From positions 1 to 64,000 of the forward strand of contig JALNZU010000012.1 of NCBI GenBank assembly GCA_023229245.1: a stretch of DNA of 64,000 nt, written 5' to 3'. Position 1 is the stretch's first letter; each line of letters opens with the position of its first letter. The notes under the pieces were generated by a model. That model was given only the letters and a program-made list of their open reading frames with translations, made no database searches and had not been told where the DNA came from. The position numbers and the translations under genes are program-made. Below are positions 47,124-56,798 of this stretch, in pieces. This DNA comes from Bacteroidales bacterium (GTDB taxonomy: Bacteria; Bacteroidota; Bacteroidia; Bacteroidales; F082).

Positions 47124-48104
47124 GTGAAGATTATTGGTCTTGGTAACGCTTTGGTGGATATACTGACGCGTATAGATGACGAACATATTTTAAACGTGCT
47201 TCAACTTCCCAAAGGTAGCATGCAATTGGTTGATGAAAAAAAATCAGCCCAGGTTCAAGGGGCTATGGCGTCATTTACTCAACAGAGAGCTTCTGGAGGC
47301 TCAGCTTCTAACACCATACATGGTCTTGCACGCCTGGGATTAGAAACAGCTTTCATCGGGCATGTCGGACAAGATGAAACGGCTGCTTTTTTTGAACGGG
47401 ATATGCAACAAGCAGGTATCAATCCAATACTTTTTAATAGTCCAACAGCAAGCGGTATTGCACATGCTATCATCAGCCCTGATGGCGAACGTACTTTTGC
47501 TACCTATCTGGGAGCTGCGATAGAGCTTGAAGCAAAGCATATTCAGCCTGAACTGTTTGATGGATATGATATGTTATATGTGGAAGGATATATGGTGCAA
47601 AACGAAGAGCTCCTGCTAAAAGCGATGCAGTTGGCTAAAAATGCCGGGCTACAGATTGCTATTGACTTAGCCAGTTATAATGTAGTAGAAAGCAATAAGG
47701 ATTTGTTGCATCATGTCATTGAAACATATGTGGACATACTTTTTGCCAATGAAGAAGAGGCGAGAGCATTCACTGGTGCGGAGCCTGAGGCAGCTCTGAA
47801 CGCATTAAGTAGTTTGTGTAATCTGTGTGTAGTAAAGTTAGGTGCAGCAGGTTCATTAATTCATACTACCAATACCGTTCACCGCATAGGTGTGTTTGAT
47901 GCAACGGTTGTGGACACTACCGGTGCTGGCGATTTGTTTGCAGCAGGGTTCCTATACGGTTATGTGAAAGGATGGCCTTTGACAGCAGCCGGTCAATTAG
48001 GTGCACTGCTTTCGGCCCGGGTGATTGAAGTGATAGGACCCAAACTGAGCGACCAACAGTGGAAAGATATACGTGAACATATGAAACGTATTGAAAAACA
48101 GTAA
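47124..48104 (+). CDS. PfkB-family carbohydrate/nucleoside kinase
   Basis: Ribokinase-superfamily kinase, resembling the adenosine-kinase-like proteins of Bacteroidota. The N-terminal GLGNALVDILTRID and the glycine-rich GGSASNTIHGLARLG motif are followed by the C-terminal signature DTTGAGDLFAAGFLYGY, which holds the catalytic Asp and anion hole. Length 326 is typical. The start codon is GTG at 47124; no ATG is available before the conserved N-terminus. The substrate (adenosine, or a sugar such as ribose or fructose) cannot be fixed from sequence. Confidence 0.9.
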   Translation: MKIIGLGNALVDILTRIDDEHILNVLQLPKGSMQLVDEKKSAQVQGAMASFTQQRASGGSASNTIHGLARLGLETAFIGHVGQDETAAFFERDMQQAGINPILFNSPTASGIAHAIISPDGERTFATYLGAAIELEAKHIQPELFDGYDMLYVEGYMVQNEELLLKAMQLAKNAGLQIAIDLASYNVVESNKDLLHHVIETYVDILFANEEEARAFTGAEPEAALNALSSLCNLCVVKLGAAGSLIHTTNTVHRIGVFDATVVDTTGAGDLFAAGFLYGYVKGWPLTAAGQLGALLSARVIEVIGPKLSDQQWKDIREHMKRIEKQ

Positions 48105-48389
48105 GATAATTATTGACTTGCCATGAGATGAAAGATATGGCTAAGAAAAGCCGTAAATTTAAAACATTCTTCGCCTTTTTTTATATATGTTAATTGATTA
48201 AATTTGCGCCCTCATAAAAAGACATAAGTGTACATCAAACAGTTAATTATATACAATGGAAATAAGTTTTTGTGATCGGCGTTTACTCTTAGCATATGAT
48301 TGTAAAAGTTTATAGGAAGCGAAATCAGTTCCATTTATCCAAAACTCTGAGGGAGCTTTACACACAATTACTCACAAAATTTTAAACAG
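48105..48389 (+). promoter_or_regulatory. Leader region upstream of the EF-G paralogue
   Basis: TAAATTTG at 48199-48206 fits the -7 element, predicting an unusually long 5' leader of about 175 nt before the ATG at 48390. No ORF or known riboswitch was recognised in it. The -33 position is T-rich rather than TTG. Confidence 0.35.
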
Positions 48390-50525
48390 ATGAAAATTTT
48401 TCAGACAGATGAGATTCGTAATTTAGCCTTGATTGGTGCAGCAAAATCTGGTAAGACAACCTTAGCAGAGAACATGCTTTTTGAAGGTAAGATGATCAAC
48501 CGCAAAGGGTTGGTAGATGATAAGAATACCGTTTCCGATTATCGTCCAATAGAATTGGAGCGTCAGATTTCCGTTCAAACCAGTCTTTTACACAGTATAT
48601 TCGAAGGAAAAAAAATAAATATCTTAGACACACCCGGTTTCAGCGACTTTTCGGGTGATATCAGAGCTGCCGTCAGTGTTGCCGATACTGCCATCTGTTT
48701 GATCAATGGCCAGTCAGGGGTTGAAGCTACCACCGAAAACGCCTGGCGTCATGCCGAATTTACCGGTATCCCGGTGATGTTCTTTGTCAGTCAATTGGAT
48801 CATCATAATGCAAATTTCGATGAGACTATCCGACAACTGAAAGACTACTTTGGCGAAAAAGTTACCCTGCTTCAGTTTCCGTATCAGACAGGAGAAGGGT
48901 TTAACAGCGTGATTGACCTGATTTCAATGAAGCTGTTAAAATTTGGAAATAACGGTGGTGCTCCCGAGATGTCGGACATACCCGAATCGGAGTTAGATAA
49001 GGCCGAAGAGCTGCGCTCATTACTCATCGAAAATGCTGCCGAAGGTGATGAAGCACTGATGGAAAAATATTTTGAAAATGATACGCTCACCAATGATGAA
49101 ATACGTCAGGGTATCCGACTTGGAATGATCTCAAGAAGCATATTCCCGGTGATGTGTGGAGCTTCAAAACATGGAATAGGAGTGCATCGTTTGATGGAGT
49201 TTGTTGTTGAAACTTGTCCATCACCAGATATGATGCCGGGCAAAAATACAAGCTCCGGAAAAATCTTTGGCAGCATGAGTACCGATCCTGTTGGCTTGTT
49301 TGTGTTTAAGCTTGCCAACGAACAGCATCTTGGCGAGATAGCACTTATTCGATCATATGGCGGAGAGATCAGCGAAGGACAAGACTTGATCAATCCACGC
49401 AGCGGAAACAGAGAACGAATTTCACAATTATTTGCAGTAAACGGAAAGAATCGTGAGAAAATTGAAAAGCTAATAGCCGGAGATATCGCGATAACTATCA
49501 AACTGAAGGACGTACGTACCAACGACAGCTTGATGGATGCTAAAGCGGCAGATGCTGGATTTGAGCCAATCATATTCCCCGATCCTGTATTTGAAACAGC
49601 AATCAAAGCAGTAAGTTCTACTGATGATGAAAAGTTAGGAAGCATATTACAGGATATGCATAGAAATGATTCGACTATAGTGGCTGGCTATTCGCGTGAA
49701 TTGCGTCAGCTAATTCTGAAATGTCAGGGAGAGTATCAGATGAATACTATCAAATGGTATTTAGATAATGTGCATAAGCTGCCGGCAGAGTTTTATTCAC
49801 CGAAGATTCCTTATCGTGAGACGATCACCAAGCGAGCCCGCGCCGATTATCGCCATAGAAAGCAGTCGGGTGGTTCAGGGCAGTTTGGAGAAGTGCATCT
49901 TATGATACAGCCTTATGTAGAGGGTTATAAAGACCCAACCGATTTTCCTGTAAGAGGTAAAGAGGAACACAAACTTTCATGGGGTGGAGTCTTGATCTTC
50001 AATAACTGTATCGTAGGTGGCTCTATTGATGCCCGATTTATGCCGGCTATTCTTAAAGGTATCATGGAACGCCTTGAGGAAGGGCCGTTGACCGGTTCGT
50101 ATGCCCGTGATATAGTCGTATATGTGTATGATGGTAAGATGCATCCGGTCGATTCTAATGAAATCTCATTTAAACTGGCCGGACGTAATGCCTTTAGCAT
50201 TGCATTTAAAAATGCCGGGCCGAAAATTATGGAGCCTATTTATGATGTAGCAGTACGTATGCCCGAAGATATGATGGGCGCATGTATGACTGACTTGCAA
50301 GGGCGCCGTGCGGTGATCATGGGTATGGATGCCGATGGGAAGTATCAGATCATACGTGCCAAAGTGCCATTGGCCGAGATGGACCGGTACAGCACTTCAT
50401 TGAGTGCGATCACATCGGGAAGAGGAACATTTACCATGTCGTTTGCCGAATATGCTCAGGTGCCTGGTGATGTACAAACGAAACTGCTCAAAGAATACGA
50501 AGAGCAGCAAAAGGAAGAAGATTAA
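48390..50525 (+). CDS. fusA2: EF-G paralogue (EF-G2 type), degenerate GTPase motifs
   Basis: Full-length five-domain relative of elongation factor G (711 residues). The P-loop is GAAKSGKTT (16-24), but other GTPase signatures differ from canonical EF-G: the G3 motif DTPGF has F84 in place of the catalytic His, and G4 is SQLD (134-137) rather than NKMD. Domain IV and V motifs (RRKQSGGSGQFGEVHL, GRRAVIMGMD) are recognisable. The GTPase differences fit the EF-G2 described in Bacteroides, which supports translation without ribosome-dependent GTP hydrolysis and helps during starvation and colonisation. The window shows no canonical fusA copy. Followed by a strong hairpin terminator. Confidence 0.9.
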   Translation: MKIFQTDEIRNLALIGAAKSGKTTLAENMLFEGKMINRKGLVDDKNTVSDYRPIELERQISVQTSLLHSIFEGKKINILDTPGFSDFSGDIRAAVSVADTAICLINGQSGVEATTENAWRHAEFTGIPVMFFVSQLDHHNANFDETIRQLKDYFGEKVTLLQFPYQTGEGFNSVIDLISMKLLKFGNNGGAPEMSDIPESELDKAEELRSLLIENAAEGDEALMEKYFENDTLTNDEIRQGIRLGMISRSIFPVMCGASKHGIGVHRLMEFVVETCPSPDMMPGKNTSSGKIFGSMSTDPVGLFVFKLANEQHLGEIALIRSYGGEISEGQDLINPRSGNRERISQLFAVNGKNREKIEKLIAGDIAITIKLKDVRTNDSLMDAKAADAGFEPIIFPDPVFETAIKAVSSTDDEKLGSILQDMHRNDSTIVAGYSRELRQLILKCQGEYQMNTIKWYLDNVHKLPAEFYSPKIPYRETITKRARADYRHRKQSGGSGQFGEVHLMIQPYVEGYKDPTDFPVRGKEEHKLSWGGVLIFNNCIVGGSIDARFMPAILKGIMERLEEGPLTGSYARDIVVYVYDGKMHPVDSNEISFKLAGRNAFSIAFKNAGPKIMEPIYDVAVRMPEDMMGACMTDLQGRRAVIMGMDADGKYQIIRAKVPLAEMDRYSTSLSAITSGRGTFTMSFAEYAQVPGDVQTKLLKEYEEQQKEED

Positions 50526-50545
50526 TCGAAAGGCTGATACATGCT

Positions 50546-50580
50546 ACAAAAAAGGCTTTTTTTTAGAAAGCCTTTTTTTT
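50546..50580. terminator. Bidirectional intrinsic terminator
   Basis: An A-rich arm with AAAGGCTTT and its complement AAAGCCTTT form a stem flanked by A-run on one side and T-run on the other (through 50580). It serves the EF-G paralogue on the plus strand and the receiver gene on the minus strand, whose stop codon (50579-50581) lies at its edge. Confidence 0.85.
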
Positions 50581-50980
50581 ATAACTGTAGTTTGTGAATA
50601 TAATGTGGATTAGTGAGCTTAAACCTGACAAAACGTTCAACCATAGCAGTAAACATATCTAAATCAATAGGCTTCAATAAATAATCAAACATCTCGAATC
50701 TGTTGGCTATTGGAAGATACTGTGAATGAGCTGTGATGAACACTACTTCGAACTTACGGATAGGAAAGCCTTCCAACAGATCAAATCCGCCTCCGCGCGG
50801 CATATCAATATCTAACAACACTAAATCAGGTTCTGTAGAACGGATTATATCCCAGCCGGTGTCAATCATATTGGCTGTCCCAGCTATCGTTAGCTGAGGA
50901 CAAAACTCATTGATGATTAGTTCGATAGCCGTAATCGCATCAGGCTCATCATCTAATATTACAACTTTAAAGGGGTCCAT
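50579..50980 (-). CDS. Receiver-only LytR-like response regulator
   Basis: Receiver domain of the LytR/AlgR lineage: VVILDDEPDAI, phospho-site in LVLLDIDMPRGGGFDLLEGF and the lysine segment FDYLLKPIDLDMF. It stops at residue 133, right at the receiver border, so the LytTR DNA-binding domain expected of this lineage is missing. The terminator starts immediately after, and no LytTR remnant is visible downstream. It overlaps the 3' end of the kinase gene by 22 nt, so the two are a cognate pair. Output must be by protein contact or by another regulator. Confidence 0.85.
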   Translation of the reverse strand: MDPFKVVILDDEPDAITAIELIINEFCPQLTIAGTANMIDTGWDIIRSTEPDLVLLDIDMPRGGGFDLLEGFPIRKFEVVFITAHSQYLPIANRFEMFDYLLKPIDLDMFTAMVERFVRFKLTNPHYIHKLQL

Positions 50981-53967
50981 GTGTCAAATGTTTTATTGAA
51001 ATATTGTCGGAAAATAATTTTCGAGATAGTACCGCTTGCTTTGCCTGTTTCATCGTATAGGTCTTCAAATACTAATTCCGATTTTGTATGCGTACTTATA
51101 CTGATTAATGCCAATCGCTTTTGAATAATAGATAGTCCTAAAGATTCTCTACCCGTCTGGGCTTTGATTTTTATAGCAGCTTCTCGTCCTATGCCGTTGT
51201 CGCTGACCTGACAGATCAGATCGTTTTTCGATTTAATGAAAGATACTTCTATCTTACCATAATTGGGGCTTTCCATTAATCCGTGCCAGATTGCATTTTC
51301 TACTAAAGGCTGAATTAAAAAAACCGGAATATATGTTTCGGCAGGATTGATCTCGGGAGAATAGTTGAGATGGTAGGTGAAACGGTCTTTAAATCGGGCG
51401 GATTCTAAGTCTAAATACACTTCAAGAGAAGCAATTTCTTTTTCGATACTGATCAATTGTTCTTGCAAGTTATTCAATGTTGTCCGCATCAGGTTTGAGA
51501 ATTTGGTCAGATACCGGCTTGAGGATACTTTGTCGTTTTCGAGTATATACCGTTGAACGGTGTTGAGAGCATTGAACAAAAAATGAGGATTCATCTGATT
51601 GGTCAGTGCTTCTTGCTGATACAAATGCAGATTAGTAACTAACTGTTTACGCCGTATTCTGCCTCTGTATAGTAGCAGGCTGATCCCTATGATTATCATC
51701 AGGGATATGCTTATGAACAAAGCAATAAACCAGGTTTTTTTCCAGTAAGGCTTTAGTATTCGAAACTGAAATTTCTCAGCGGCTGCTGTCCAGCTGCCAT
51801 CCGGATTGAGTACCTCAACTTCAAATGTATAATTTCCTGATGGCAGATACGGATATTGTACTGTTGTTTGCTGATTGATTGTCCATTCGTTGCTCAATCC
51901 AACTAATCGGTGTTTGTAGGTGTGTGGTCCGGAGAATTTATACGATATGGCAAAATAAGAAAATATTGCTTCATTATTAGAGTGATCCACAACGGGATAA
52001 GATGTTATAGGTATTTGTTTCCCGGCTAAGCTAACATTTGTGATACGGATGATGTTTTTTTGATTAGACAAGTGAAACGAATCTTTGATGACAATAATTT
52101 TCCCTGGTGAGGCAATGAACAGTTTGTTGTCTGCCATCTCCATTGCTGTTATTTCAAGATTCGTAATTCCCGAGACTGTATAATGCAGTATAGGAAATAC
52201 TCCCGGAATATCCGACCGGCGTTTTAGGATGTTTAATCCTTTGTTGGTGCCAATGAAGATATGCTCCTCGGAAGCGACTATTGTACTTATGGAGTTACTT
52301 ATAAGTCCATCATTAGAAGTGAGATTGAAAATATTTCCGTTAGTTATTCCAAGCAGTCCATTGCCTCTAGTACCTATCCATAAGGTATCTCCAATTTGTT
52401 TCAAGGCTGTGATCCGCTGTTTAAGGCCTGGATACATTTCGCCGTAAAATTCAAATCCTTTGTGGGTATATTTATATAAACCGTTAGTAGTGCCTATCCA
52501 TAGATCACCTTCTTTTGAAAATTCCATTGCTTCGATAAACTCATCAAATTCAGCTATGAAGTGAGGCTCTAAATCAGAGGAGTAAGTAGATGACAAACAG
52601 GATAACCCACTGCGGTGACCATTCCAGATATCACCGGTAATAGGGTCTAAGAGCATTTTTTTGATGATAGGCCGCTGGGTGAATGTCTCATGTTGAAATT
52701 CCTGTACAATTGGTATCTGATTATCAGATTTTGTACTGATATAAAACAGGCCTGTAGTGGTAGCAAACCATATCCTGTCTCTACGAAAGTCGTATAACAT
52801 CTCTTGTATGATCCCTTCTTTAGGGATATGAATACGTCCTGCATACAACTCATTATTCCAAATCATTCCGTAAAAGCCGCTACGCGTACAGTACCTTAAT
52901 TTACCGGATTTATCTGACCTGAGATTGATGATACGTTCGCGTGGCAGGCCTATATGTTGATCGAATTGCAAATATGTTGGCTCAGGCACATAAAGTAATC
53001 CGTTGTCAAGCAATGTAAACCAATATCCTCCTTCATGATCTTCTAAAAAACTTGTTACGGCTTTATCCTGAAAACAATGCTCTATCACCTGCAATGATTC
53101 GTTGTACATAAACACTCCATCTGAAAAAGTACACACCACAATATTTTCCTGGCTGTTAATATCAAATCCTACTATGTTTGAAGGAAGTCGGACAGTCTGG
53201 ATAATAGCCCCGTTATTGATTTTTAACATATATTGTTGAGTGCTTATATATAGTATGCCGGACGGAGTTCTTTTTATATCTGATAAAATAAGACCATTTG
53301 CAGATTCCAATGGAGGATTGAATGGTATAATCTGTTTCATCTCGCCTTCTATCAGCTGGATTTGATTCAGTGGTCTCCATAAGTCGCGACTGATGATCAT
53401 ACGCTGTTTGTCGATGATGAGCACGTTTAACGATTGATGCCAACCGGTAGTATCAATTGCTGTGATGTTGCCATTTGTGTCGGCTACGAATATTCCAAAT
53501 TCTTTACACTCGAAATAAAGTCGTCCGACCGTATCTATCTCAAAGCTGTTTTGCCGAAAGCTGAATTTCTTTTCATCAGTTAAAAAAGCCTGGATCTGAT
53601 CATTAAACTTATAGCTTACTGGTTTTCCATTATCTAAAAAACCGAATTGCCCTGTGAATGTGCTGAACCAGATTCTACCATGTGGATCGGTACTGAAAGA
53701 AAACACAGAATTTTCGGGCAAGCCTTCTTGTAGCCCAAACGAATGAAACCGGTATCCATCAAAGCGCACCAAGCCATGATCGGATGCAAACCAGATATAG
53801 CCTTCCTGATCTTGTATGGCATGATATATCTCGGAGCTGGGTAGTCCGTGTCGGCTATCATACAATCTGTGTACCGGTTCCTGTGAATGTACATCTGTAA
53901 ACGCAAACGCATGTACAAGTAGTAATACATAAAAGAATTTGTGATGAAAAATGCGTTTGATTGGCAT
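50959..53967 (-). CDS. Periplasmic-propeller LytS-type histidine kinase
   Basis: Membrane sensor of about 1002 residues. Signal peptide MPIKRIFHHKFFYVLLLVHAF (to about residue 30). Periplasmic part: two-component regulator propeller repeats (RHGLPSSEIYHAIQDQEGY, DHGLVRFDG, WIGTTNGLYKY, WIGTRGNGLLGI) and a Y_Y_Y domain (about 660-735). One transmembrane segment at about 747-767. Cytoplasmic His_kinase domain with H795 (NQMNPHFLFNALNTVQ) and HATPase_c (LIQPLVENAIWHGL, SDNGIG). Architecture like the classical part of Bacteroides hybrid two-component systems, but with the receiver and output domains split off. I start at ATG 53967 because the TTG at 53988 precedes the signal peptide; the antiporter gene ends 17 nt upstream. 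Confidence 0.91.
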   Translation of the reverse strand: MPIKRIFHHKFFYVLLLVHAFAFTDVHSQEPVHRLYDSRHGLPSSEIYHAIQDQEGYIWFASDHGLVRFDGYRFHSFGLQEGLPENSVFSFSTDPHGRIWFSTFTGQFGFLDNGKPVSYKFNDQIQAFLTDEKKFSFRQNSFEIDTVGRLYFECKEFGIFVADTNGNITAIDTTGWHQSLNVLIIDKQRMIISRDLWRPLNQIQLIEGEMKQIIPFNPPLESANGLILSDIKRTPSGILYISTQQYMLKINNGAIIQTVRLPSNIVGFDINSQENIVVCTFSDGVFMYNESLQVIEHCFQDKAVTSFLEDHEGGYWFTLLDNGLLYVPEPTYLQFDQHIGLPRERIINLRSDKSGKLRYCTRSGFYGMIWNNELYAGRIHIPKEGIIQEMLYDFRRDRIWFATTTGLFYISTKSDNQIPIVQEFQHETFTQRPIIKKMLLDPITGDIWNGHRSGLSCLSSTYSSDLEPHFIAEFDEFIEAMEFSKEGDLWIGTTNGLYKYTHKGFEFYGEMYPGLKQRITALKQIGDTLWIGTRGNGLLGITNGNIFNLTSNDGLISNSISTIVASEEHIFIGTNKGLNILKRRSDIPGVFPILHYTVSGITNLEITAMEMADNKLFIASPGKIIVIKDSFHLSNQKNIIRITNVSLAGKQIPITSYPVVDHSNNEAIFSYFAISYKFSGPHTYKHRLVGLSNEWTINQQTTVQYPYLPSGNYTFEVEVLNPDGSWTAAAEKFQFRILKPYWKKTWFIALFISISLMIIIGISLLLYRGRIRRKQLVTNLHLYQQEALTNQMNPHFLFNALNTVQRYILENDKVSSSRYLTKFSNLMRTTLNNLQEQLISIEKEIASLEVYLDLESARFKDRFTYHLNYSPEINPAETYIPVFLIQPLVENAIWHGLMESPNYGKIEVSFIKSKNDLICQVSDNGIGREAAIKIKAQTGRESLGLSIIQKRLALISISTHTKSELVFEDLYDETGKASGTISKIIFRQYFNKTFDTWTPLKL

Positions 53968-53984
53968 AAGACAGTGTGTTGCAT

Positions 53985-55502
53985 TCAAACGATTTTGGGA
54001 GAGAATGTGAAAGTTTCCTCTCCTTTCATATATCGGTAGGTCTCTTCTAAAGCCTGTTCGTCATCAGTGATCACTAAAATTTTATCGCCTACCAATAGTT
54101 CGGTATTGCCTCTTGGGATGAAATATAAATCTTCGCGTTTTACCATGGCGATAAGTGTCTTTTCAGGAATATTGAGGTCCATCAAACGTGAACCATTGGC
54201 TAAGTATTCTTTTTTGATCTCTATCTCACACATAAACGACTTGATCTCTTCAGCTATTTCTACGTCAAAATTCTTTAGCTGACGTTTCTTTGGAGCCGGC
54301 TCCGACAGCTTCAGCCACTTAGCCATATCACCGACTGTAGTACCTTGTACTAACAAGGAGATGATAGTGATAAAAAAGACGATGTTGAAAATTATTTTGG
54401 CTTGCTCTATTTCTGATATCCAGGGATAAGTTGCAAAGATGATAGGTACAGCACCTCTTAATCCAACCCAGGACACATAGTTTTTTGCTTTGAAACTCAT
54501 CCGGCGAAACGGCGCTAAACAAGCCATAACCGTCATCGGACGTGAAACAAATATCATAAAAAGCCCGATAATGATCCCAACACCAGCAATGGGTAACAGC
54601 TCAGATGGATTTACCAATAATCCCAAGGTGAGAAACATAAGTATCTGAACTAACCAGGTCATCCCATCAAAAAATTTCATGGAGCTGCGTTTGTGTACAA
54701 AACGGCTGTTACCAATAAACAAACCCCCGACATATACAGCCAGATAGCCATTCCCACCAATAAAAGTTGTAAACCCAAACAGGAACAGCATCTGAGTTGT
54801 AAGTAAGACAGCATATAAGGCATCGTTATCCAAATTGATCTTGTTTATTATACGTACTGTCAGCTTCCCTAAGAAATAGCCAGCCAAGCCACCTAATACC
54901 AATTGCTTGAAAAACATCCATAATGCTCCCCATGCATTAATTTCAGGCGATTGTATCAATTGGATGAGCACAATAGTGAGCATATACGCCATAGGGTCGT
55001 TGCTGCCACTCTCAAACTCTAACAAGGGACGTAAGTTTTCCTTGAGAGTCTGATTCTTTGAACGTAAAATAGAAAAGACAGAAGCTGAATCAGTTGACGA
55101 CATCACACTGGCCAATAAAAGCGATTCTAACAAACCAAATGAGATGGCCTGAAAAAAATTGTTGGTGAACCAGTAAATAAATAAGCCCGTTAACAAAGCC
55201 GTGAGCATGACCCCTATTGTGGCTAAAATAAGACCTTGAACAGCTATTGGTTTGACTTCATCCAAACGAGTGTCCATACCCCCTGAAAACAAGATAACAT
55301 TCAAAGCTACCATGCCAATAGCCTGAGCAATAGCTGGCGAATTGAACTCTATTCCTAAACCATCACTACCAAACAAAACCCCTATAAGTAAGAAAAGCAA
55401 TAAAGTAGGCACTCCAAAACGACTCCCCATCTTGCCGACTACAATACTGACAAACAACAATATAGATATAAGTAAAAGGTAAAGTTCGATACTTAGCTGC
55501 AT
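53985..55502 (-). CDS. CPA1-type potassium/proton antiporter (NhaP2-like)
   Basis: Inner-membrane cation/proton antiporter of the CPA1 family, probably K+/H+ antiport for pH and potassium balance. About 12 transmembrane segments, with LLEFESGSNDPMAYMLTIVL, the membrane acidic motif of NhaP proteins. A C-terminal RCK/TrkA-C-type regulatory domain (about 420-495, LIAMVKREDLYFIPRGNTEL) is present. It lies upstream of, and close to, the propeller kinase on the same strand; whether the kinase regulates it is unknown. A TACTTTTG box at 55565-55572 (minus) lies about 63 nt upstream. Confidence 0.9.
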   Translation of the reverse strand: MQLSIELYLLLISILLFVSIVVGKMGSRFGVPTLLLFLLIGVLFGSDGLGIEFNSPAIAQAIGMVALNVILFSGGMDTRLDEVKPIAVQGLILATIGVMLTALLTGLFIYWFTNNFFQAISFGLLESLLLASVMSSTDSASVFSILRSKNQTLKENLRPLLEFESGSNDPMAYMLTIVLIQLIQSPEINAWGALWMFFKQLVLGGLAGYFLGKLTVRIINKINLDNDALYAVLLTTQMLFLFGFTTFIGGNGYLAVYVGGLFIGNSRFVHKRSSMKFFDGMTWLVQILMFLTLGLLVNPSELLPIAGVGIIIGLFMIFVSRPMTVMACLAPFRRMSFKAKNYVSWVGLRGAVPIIFATYPWISEIEQAKIIFNIVFFITIISLLVQGTTVGDMAKWLKLSEPAPKKRQLKNFDVEIAEEIKSFMCEIEIKKEYLANGSRLMDLNIPEKTLIAMVKREDLYFIPRGNTELLVGDKILVITDDEQALEETYRYMKGEETFTFSPKIV

Positions 55503-55739
55503 AATGGATCAGGTAAGAGCATGAATGAAAAATTAATACACTGAATTCAAAATAATTCTATTCCCAAAAGTAGATTATTTTTTGGAATAAAAGACAGGAA
55601 TAGTACTGTAGGGGAGCAATAAATGCTATGATAGCAAAAGGAAAGAATTGCCTGACCTATATGTAATCACCCGTGCATATAACAAACAACATCCTTGAGT
55701 GTGTGGCAATACCGGTTGTTGATTTTACGCAATTTGCTG

Positions 55740-56798
55740 CTATGAAATAACTCCGCTGCCTAAGCAATACGGCTTTGTGGCATGATACAATACGCCAAAC
55801 TGGCCTGGTGCTATTCCGGCTATAGGTTGATGGCTGTGTATCCTAAGCCCGCCTTTCTCCGATCGTATCACTCCCTGGTTAAATTCAGGCTGATGTCGAA
55901 TTTTAAAACGTACCGGCATATCTTCCTCAGGCTTGAATTCCGGATGAAGCCAATTCATATCGGTAAGCGAAATAGTATCCTTGTATTGTGTGATAGGGTC
56001 GTAGCCATTGGAGACGTACAGCAGGTTTTCTTCTACGTTTTTTTCAACCACAAACCAGGGTCCTCCACTTAATCCAAGACCTTTTCGCTGTCCTATGGTA
56101 TGAAACCAATATCCCTTATGCGTTCCTAAGATTTTTCCGGTTTCCATCTCTATGATTTTACCTTGACGTTCGCCTGCATACTGCCTGATAAAGTCGTTAT
56201 AATTCACTTTCCCCAGAAAGCAAATGCCTTGGCTGTCGGGCCTGTGTGCGCTAGGCAGACGCATCTTTTCGGCTAATAAGCGCACCTCAGCTTTTTGCAA
56301 GCTCCCAACTGGAAACATCAGCTTGGACAACTGAGCATAGGTGATACGAGCCAAAAAGTAAGTCTGGTCTTTGACAGGATCGGCGGCGGTACCTAAAAAA
56401 AATCCCTGGTCGTTTTCTATCACTTGTGCATAATGTCCGGTTGATATCTTATCAAACTGATATCCAAAACGCTCTTCAAAAACGCCAAACTTGATCAGCC
56501 GATTGCACATCACATCCGGATTGGGGGTGAGCCCTTTTTGGATCGCATCCATCGTATAAGCAACAACTGTTTCCCAATACTCTTTATGCAGATCAACTAT
56601 CACTAAATGACAATCGTACTTATGAGCTATATATGAGGTGATTTCTATATCCTCTTCCGAAGGACAATCGATAAAACCCGATTTGTCTTCCATCCCAATC
56701 TTGATATAGAAGATAACCGGATCGTATCCCTGCTCCTTCAATAATGGAATGGTCACCGAGCTATCCACTCCTCCCGAAACCAAAGCTGCTATCTCCAT
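55740..56798 (-). CDS. mnmA: tRNA-specific 2-thiouridylase MnmA
   Basis: ATP-dependent thiolase that makes 2-thiouridine at the wobble base of tRNA-Lys, Glu and Gln. The PP-loop is SGGVDSS (8-14); the catalytic cysteines are C98 (NPDVMCNRLIKF) and C193 (SQGICFLGK). A tRNA-binding central domain and C-terminal barrel complete the protein (352 residues, normal). It is followed by 237 nt without a gene, then the antiporter gene on the same strand. Confidence 0.95.
   Translation of the reverse strand: MEIAALVSGGVDSSVTIPLLKEQGYDPVIFYIKIGMEDKSGFIDCPSEEDIEITSYIAHKYDCHLVIVDLHKEYWETVVAYTMDAIQKGLTPNPDVMCNRLIKFGVFEERFGYQFDKISTGHYAQVIENDQGFFLGTAADPVKDQTYFLARITYAQLSKLMFPVGSLQKAEVRLLAEKMRLPSAHRPDSQGICFLGKVNYNDFIRQYAGERQGKIIEMETGKILGTHKGYWFHTIGQRKGLGLSGGPWFVVEKNVEENLLYVSNGYDPITQYKDTISLTDMNWLHPEFKPEEDMPVRFKIRHQPEFNQGVIRSEKGGLRIHSHQPIAGIAPGQFGVLYHATKPYCLGSGVIS

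Noticed and set aside
47124..47126. GTG start of the PfkB gene as an error
   Set aside because: GTG is a normal alternative start and the conserved N-terminus begins right there.
48128..48190. 22-codon frame upstream of the EF-G paralogue (starts ATGAAAGATATGGCTAAG)
   Set aside because: No conservation signal, it precedes the predicted -7 element and is probably chance.
50540..50580. LytTR domain lost from the receiver by frameshift
   Set aside because: The sequence immediately after the stop is the terminator stem and then the EF-G gene; no LytTR-like remnant is present in any frame.
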